Positions 60,153 through 64,000 of a stretch of 64,000 bases of DNA are shown in pieces. A program made the translations under genes and the position numbers. Positions within the stretch are counted from its first letter, which is position 1. Each line of letters starts with the position of its first letter. Location of the stretch: assembly GCA_947000775.1 (NCBI GenBank), contig CAMQGK010000147.1, positions 3,430,001 to 3,494,000 on the forward strand. The letters run 5' to 3'. The notes under the pieces were generated by a model. The model was not told where the DNA came from and did not search any database. It was given only the letters and a program-made list of their open reading frames with translations. This DNA comes from Pterois miles. Taxonomy: Eukaryota > Chordata > Actinopteri > Perciformes > Scorpaenidae.

Positions 60153-60519
60153 ATGCCCCGTATAGTTCCCATAGGAAGGGATGAACCTCCAGTTGACTTG
60201 TACACATCCACAGAACTATGTGGAAACGAGGCGTCGGGAAAAGTGCTTTACTTTCTATTTTTATTCCTTCACTTGATGCTCTGCTGCCGTGAGAAGTGAC
60301 TTCCTTCCTGTCCCGTCAGTGAAGTGAGTGAAGCAAAGAAAGCGATGGGAGCAGAAAGAAGAGAAGAGAGACGGAGCGATTAAAAGACAATTTACGGTGG
60401 GAAGACAGATTTAACCTGCAAACAGGACGGTTAAACCGCAGAGTGAAAGGAGGGCTGAGAGGCACTGAGACAGAAGAGGAGAGAGAGAGAGAATTAACCT
60501 GCAATCAGGCCTCTATTTA

Positions 60520-60700
60520 GCTGCAGTCAGCCACAATCAGCAGCGATATTAGCATTTAATTAGGCTGAGAGCCACAAACCGAGGCCTGCCGCCCTGCTCT
60601 GATTAACCCACGCACTGCTGCATCTGTGTGTTTATGTAGCTGCATGTGAACACAGTCGTAAAGGTGTGTGAAGGCACAGGCAGACCTTTACCTGTGATTG
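60520..60700. other. possible conserved non-coding element
   Basis: Unique-looking sequence with ctgcagtcagccacaatcag, gcgatattagcatttaatta and gctctgattaacccacg. It is free of the repeats that dominate the region and has two homeodomain-type TAAT cores. Only a hint; conservation cannot be judged here. Confidence 0.15.
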
Positions 60701-61029
60701 GATGAGCGTTCATACAGGTGAGTGTCTGCATTAACGAGCCTCAGAGACGTAGAGGTGTGAGAAAGGACCAGAGGAACGACGGCTGGTTGAAATCTGCTCC
60801 CAGGTGTAAATGAATATGACTCACACCGTCACACAGGTGATGCTCCCAGCATGCCGCTCTTCATCAGGCTGTTCTCAGCTAACGTCAGTTGGAAGCAGGC
60901 CACAGTGTGAATTACGGCTTGTCCGGACCGGCTGCGTGATTCATGTGTCTGTTTTTCACACCGACAGTGTTTCTGCTGCTGCTGTCGGCCTTTTCTTTCC
61001 ACATAAAGTTGTTTCATAACGGCCATTTC

Positions 61030-61425
61030 ATCCATCGGTCTGCAACCGCTACCCCTAACGTCGGTGCAACACTGTCCTGCATATATTTCAGAATAAAAGC
61101 TTTGTGCTAACAAAAGAAGGAATTCTATCCACAGAAAACTCAAGAGGTGTTATTTTGAAATGAAAAAAAATCTTTACTTTTTTCATGTCTGACATATACT
61201 ATAGAAGTCTAGACTGAAACTGTAGTAATGTTGCTGGTATGATGTTAATATTCAGTCTAAGCATCATTTTCACTGTCTGCTGCTGCTGTGAATCGCGGGG
61301 CTCACGTTAAAAATAGGCGAAACCTTGAATCTCCAGAAGAAACGCTGCTGAGCCGTGTGTCTCACGCAGGCGGTGTGGCAGCTTTAACCTGTTAACATGG
61401 ACGCCGCAATAAAACACAGAAAAAG
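61030..61425 (+). mobile_element. gccagacc MITE family fragment
   Basis: Contains tgcaacactgtcctgcatat, atttcagaataaaagctttg, gaattctatccacagaaaac, aaataggcgaaaccttgaat and ttaacatggacgccgcaata, in the same order as the element at 29681-30354. Both ends are lost. Confidence 0.65.
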
Positions 61426-64000
61426 CAGCTGCACATTTCCACTACCAACTCGCCCCGCTCTGTTTTGGTTCTCCGTTAGCAGAAGTTGTGGATAGTACCT
61501 GATAGTACCTGATAGTACCTGATAGTACCTGGTACTTTCCTTGGTATCACTTCGGTTGAGGTGCTAGGCGAGCTGAGTCGATACCAGAAGGAGTTAAAAC
61601 ACAGCAGACCTGATTGGTCGTCACTACTGCAACATCCTGCAAAAACCCTCCATTTTTAAAAAGCCATCAATAGCGACCACAATTTCCTTTATCATGACGC
61701 GTGTCAACCTCCATTTAGAGCATCAAATAGCTAATTAAAAGCAAACCATCAAAAAAATGAACACTTGAACGTCAGCTTGATAAGAACTACCTAAAATGAC
61801 AGAAACCATCTTTGGGGACAAAAGCATTTGATGTGTATGTTGATTTTATTTTATTTTTATTTTGTTTGGCTAATTTAGAAGAGCATTAATTAGGAATCAT
61901 TCATCAGATCTAACTCAGAGAGTCAACGATGCTCATTTTACAGCAAACCCACTCAACGCCTCTCTTTATCCTGTTAAAACCTATCTGGTATATCGAAGAG
62001 GACACAGGCTGAAAACTAAACAGAGGAAGATGGGGACATTTTATTTTGTAGCCGGTAACAAACCGGTAAATTTGAATTGAAATGAATCAGATTTAACTGA
62101 CCAGCTGAATTGTGGAGGGTCTGACGGTGCTCAACAAGCTACGTGGCGTTTGATGAAGACCTGCGTTTATGTGTCAAACCGTGAAGCCTCACCTGGCGAG
62201 TAAAAGGGCTCAGTGTCTAACTGGGTCTTGATTTGTAACTGAAGTTTTATGGTCTTCCTGTTTCTACAGTAATGTAAGATGGCTCTGTATTACCACAGTC
62301 ATAATCGTTTGTTCATTAGATATTCAGACTTGATTGTGCTCTGTGTTATAAATATTGACGCACATTCGATTTATGATGCACATGAGCCTATTTTCAGTGA
62401 ATCTCATTTTTCTGTTGCAGTATTTGTCGTATTTGTTTACCAACTTTGATAAATGTGCATGTAGCCTCATCATCTATTTAATGTTGCTCTGCTAACACAA
62501 AGCTTGTTGCTCATTCAGCTTGTTTCTACGAAAAGGCGCATAAATGCCACGAAAAGGTGCAAAGCATATTTATACGCTGTGTATCCTGTATGACTGCAAT
62601 GGAAACGCATCATGTATGAACCCTACAGTGTGGTGATTCTCCAGACTTCAGCTGAGCAGGTAGAAGTCTGAGATCCAGTTCACATCCACATAATACCACA
62701 AAAAATGCCTCCTTATAATAATAAGAAGAAGAATAAACAAATGCCTATTTGACAGTAAACGCATCTTGGATAATAAACAAACGCCTCTTCCATCGTAACA
62801 GCAAGCAGTCGTTAGGCACCCTTCAACAATTCTCATTGAAAATATATTAAAAATCCACAAATAACCCTGATAATAAAAATGGTACTAATAATAGCATGCA
62901 TGTTGTTTGATAATCTCTACACTATTGGACCAGTCGAACGCTGTCGACCGCTGTTTGGTTTGTAAGTTCTGTTAGTGACGTTCGTCACATGATGATTTTC
63001 ACGTTTGTTTTCTGTAGTTGTGTTACGTCATTTCCGTACATGTTTTACTTAGTTTACTTGCTTATTTTAAGCCCAATCATGATATTTTCCCTCAACCTTA
63101 CTAAGTGGTTTTCTTGGCTAAACCTAGCTGTGTACGAACAGAAGACATATGAAAAGGATAAAATTTGTACTCATGACGTGTCTTGTCTTGACTTCCAATT
63201 ACAGCAAGCAGTCGTTGGCAATTAAAATCCACGAATAATCCGATAATAAAAAATGGTACTAATAATAACATGTATGTTATATGATAGTCACAACACCATT
63301 CACACCTGTATTACATAAGTGCAGAAGAGACGACAGGAAACGAGGGAAGAGAACGACAACCGGAGATCGCTGTTTATTGGTGGTTGGTTTTTTAACTCCT
63401 TGGCCACTGGAGCGTTGAAAGGACGACTCATAAAAGCTGAAGATTATGGATCTGTGAACCCAGAGGACAACGAGTCAATATTTGGGGGGATTAGCTCCAC
63501 TGGCACAGGTAAAATATTGACTTTGACATGGCTGATTAGAGGTGATCTCCGTCCTGTTCTGTGATCTGTGTTACAGGCCACACGCCCCTGAGAGACTACA
63601 GGACAAATATTGTCTTAACGCTGCAGTTATGTCACTTCTACTGTGTGGAGAAAGAAAAGATCACAACCATTTCCAGCGTTTTGCCGTAAAATGATTCAGC
63701 TGTCCAGCCTTCGTCTCACTAAGGCAGGTTGACCTGGCGTACAAGATATTTCTAAAGAGCGAGCTGCCCTCTCAGAGCTGGTTTGGCTGAAGTCTCGGGT
63801 TGAAATCGGCTGTGATTTGCTGTGTAAATAATTAGTGTTTGGTGTTTTCAGCCCAGCAGACTATTTGGTCGCGTCCCAGCTGTTCCAACAGGCTCCAGCT
63901 GTGTGAAAGAAATCACCAGATACTGCTGACCAGGCTGCTGCTGTTTGTCCTCGCCTGTGTTTTTATACTGTTATTATGGAAATGTTGGTGATGTAACAGC

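Larger units (their letters stand above)
32517..64000 (-). other. rims4: rims4 intron 1 (incomplete) or upstream region
   Basis: At least 31.5 kb with no exon 1 found. I looked on the minus strand for the conserved N-terminus (a short Ser/Leu-rich start followed by an acidic DDED-like end and a phase 1 donor) and saw none. Gene-free and repeat-poor stretches without anything recognised: 33500-34800, 35600-36900, 37030-38900, 44170-45630, 45700-47850, 51090-53000, 55210-57480, 57780-59250 and 61430-64000. Confidence 0.7.

Overview
This is a piece of a vertebrate nuclear genome, almost certainly a percomorph teleost fish. Coding sequence is sparse and split by canonical GT-AG introns. The rest is dense in repeats of teleost type: tRNA-derived SINEs with a TTC tail, short hAT-like and other inverted-repeat elements, Rex/RTE-like LINE debris, simple repeats and long minisatellites. 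There are no bacterial-style operons, rRNAs or CRISPR arrays.

The one gene I can support is rims4 (RIM4-gamma, a short member of the RIM active-zone protein family). It runs on the minus strand. Coding exons 2 to 6 lie at 32372-32516, 24349-24461, 19183-19284, 15874-16013 and 9799-10017 (stop codon included). Splice phases agree across all four internal junctions, and together they give about 239 residues: a short serine-rich leader followed by a C2B domain. Exon 1, which carries the start codon, was not found. Intron 1 therefore runs at least from 32517 to the window edge. A possible poly(A) signal lies at 8472-8477.

Layout: 1-9798 is the 3' flank with possible 3' UTR, holding a fold-back element split by a hAT-like insertion, a second long palindrome, and an AT-rich tandem array. 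Intron 5 (10018-15873) has a 55-bp CpG-rich minisatellite and a LINE fragment. Intron 4 (16014-19182) holds a 1.4-kb array of 36-bp repeats. Intron 3 (19285-24348) holds a 20-bp minisatellite and a 1.6-kb compound CTA-triplet array. Intron 2 (24462-32371) holds a second 36-bp array in the opposite orientation, a 2-kb inverted repeat, and a MITE. Intron 1 (32517-64000) is non-coding as far as I can see, apart from one doubtful exon-like segment at 36908-37027. It holds SINEs, MITEs, microsatellites and a 12-bp array.

The most interesting feature is the pair of related 36-bp arrays, inverted with respect to each other, that flank exons 3 and 4. In the rims4 pre-mRNA they would be complementary over about 1 kb, a layout known to favour back-splicing or long double-stranded RNA. 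One array also carries six perfect TGACGTCA (CRE) palindromes at multiples of 36 bp. All protein identifications rest on recognition of family sequence from memory; no search was run.
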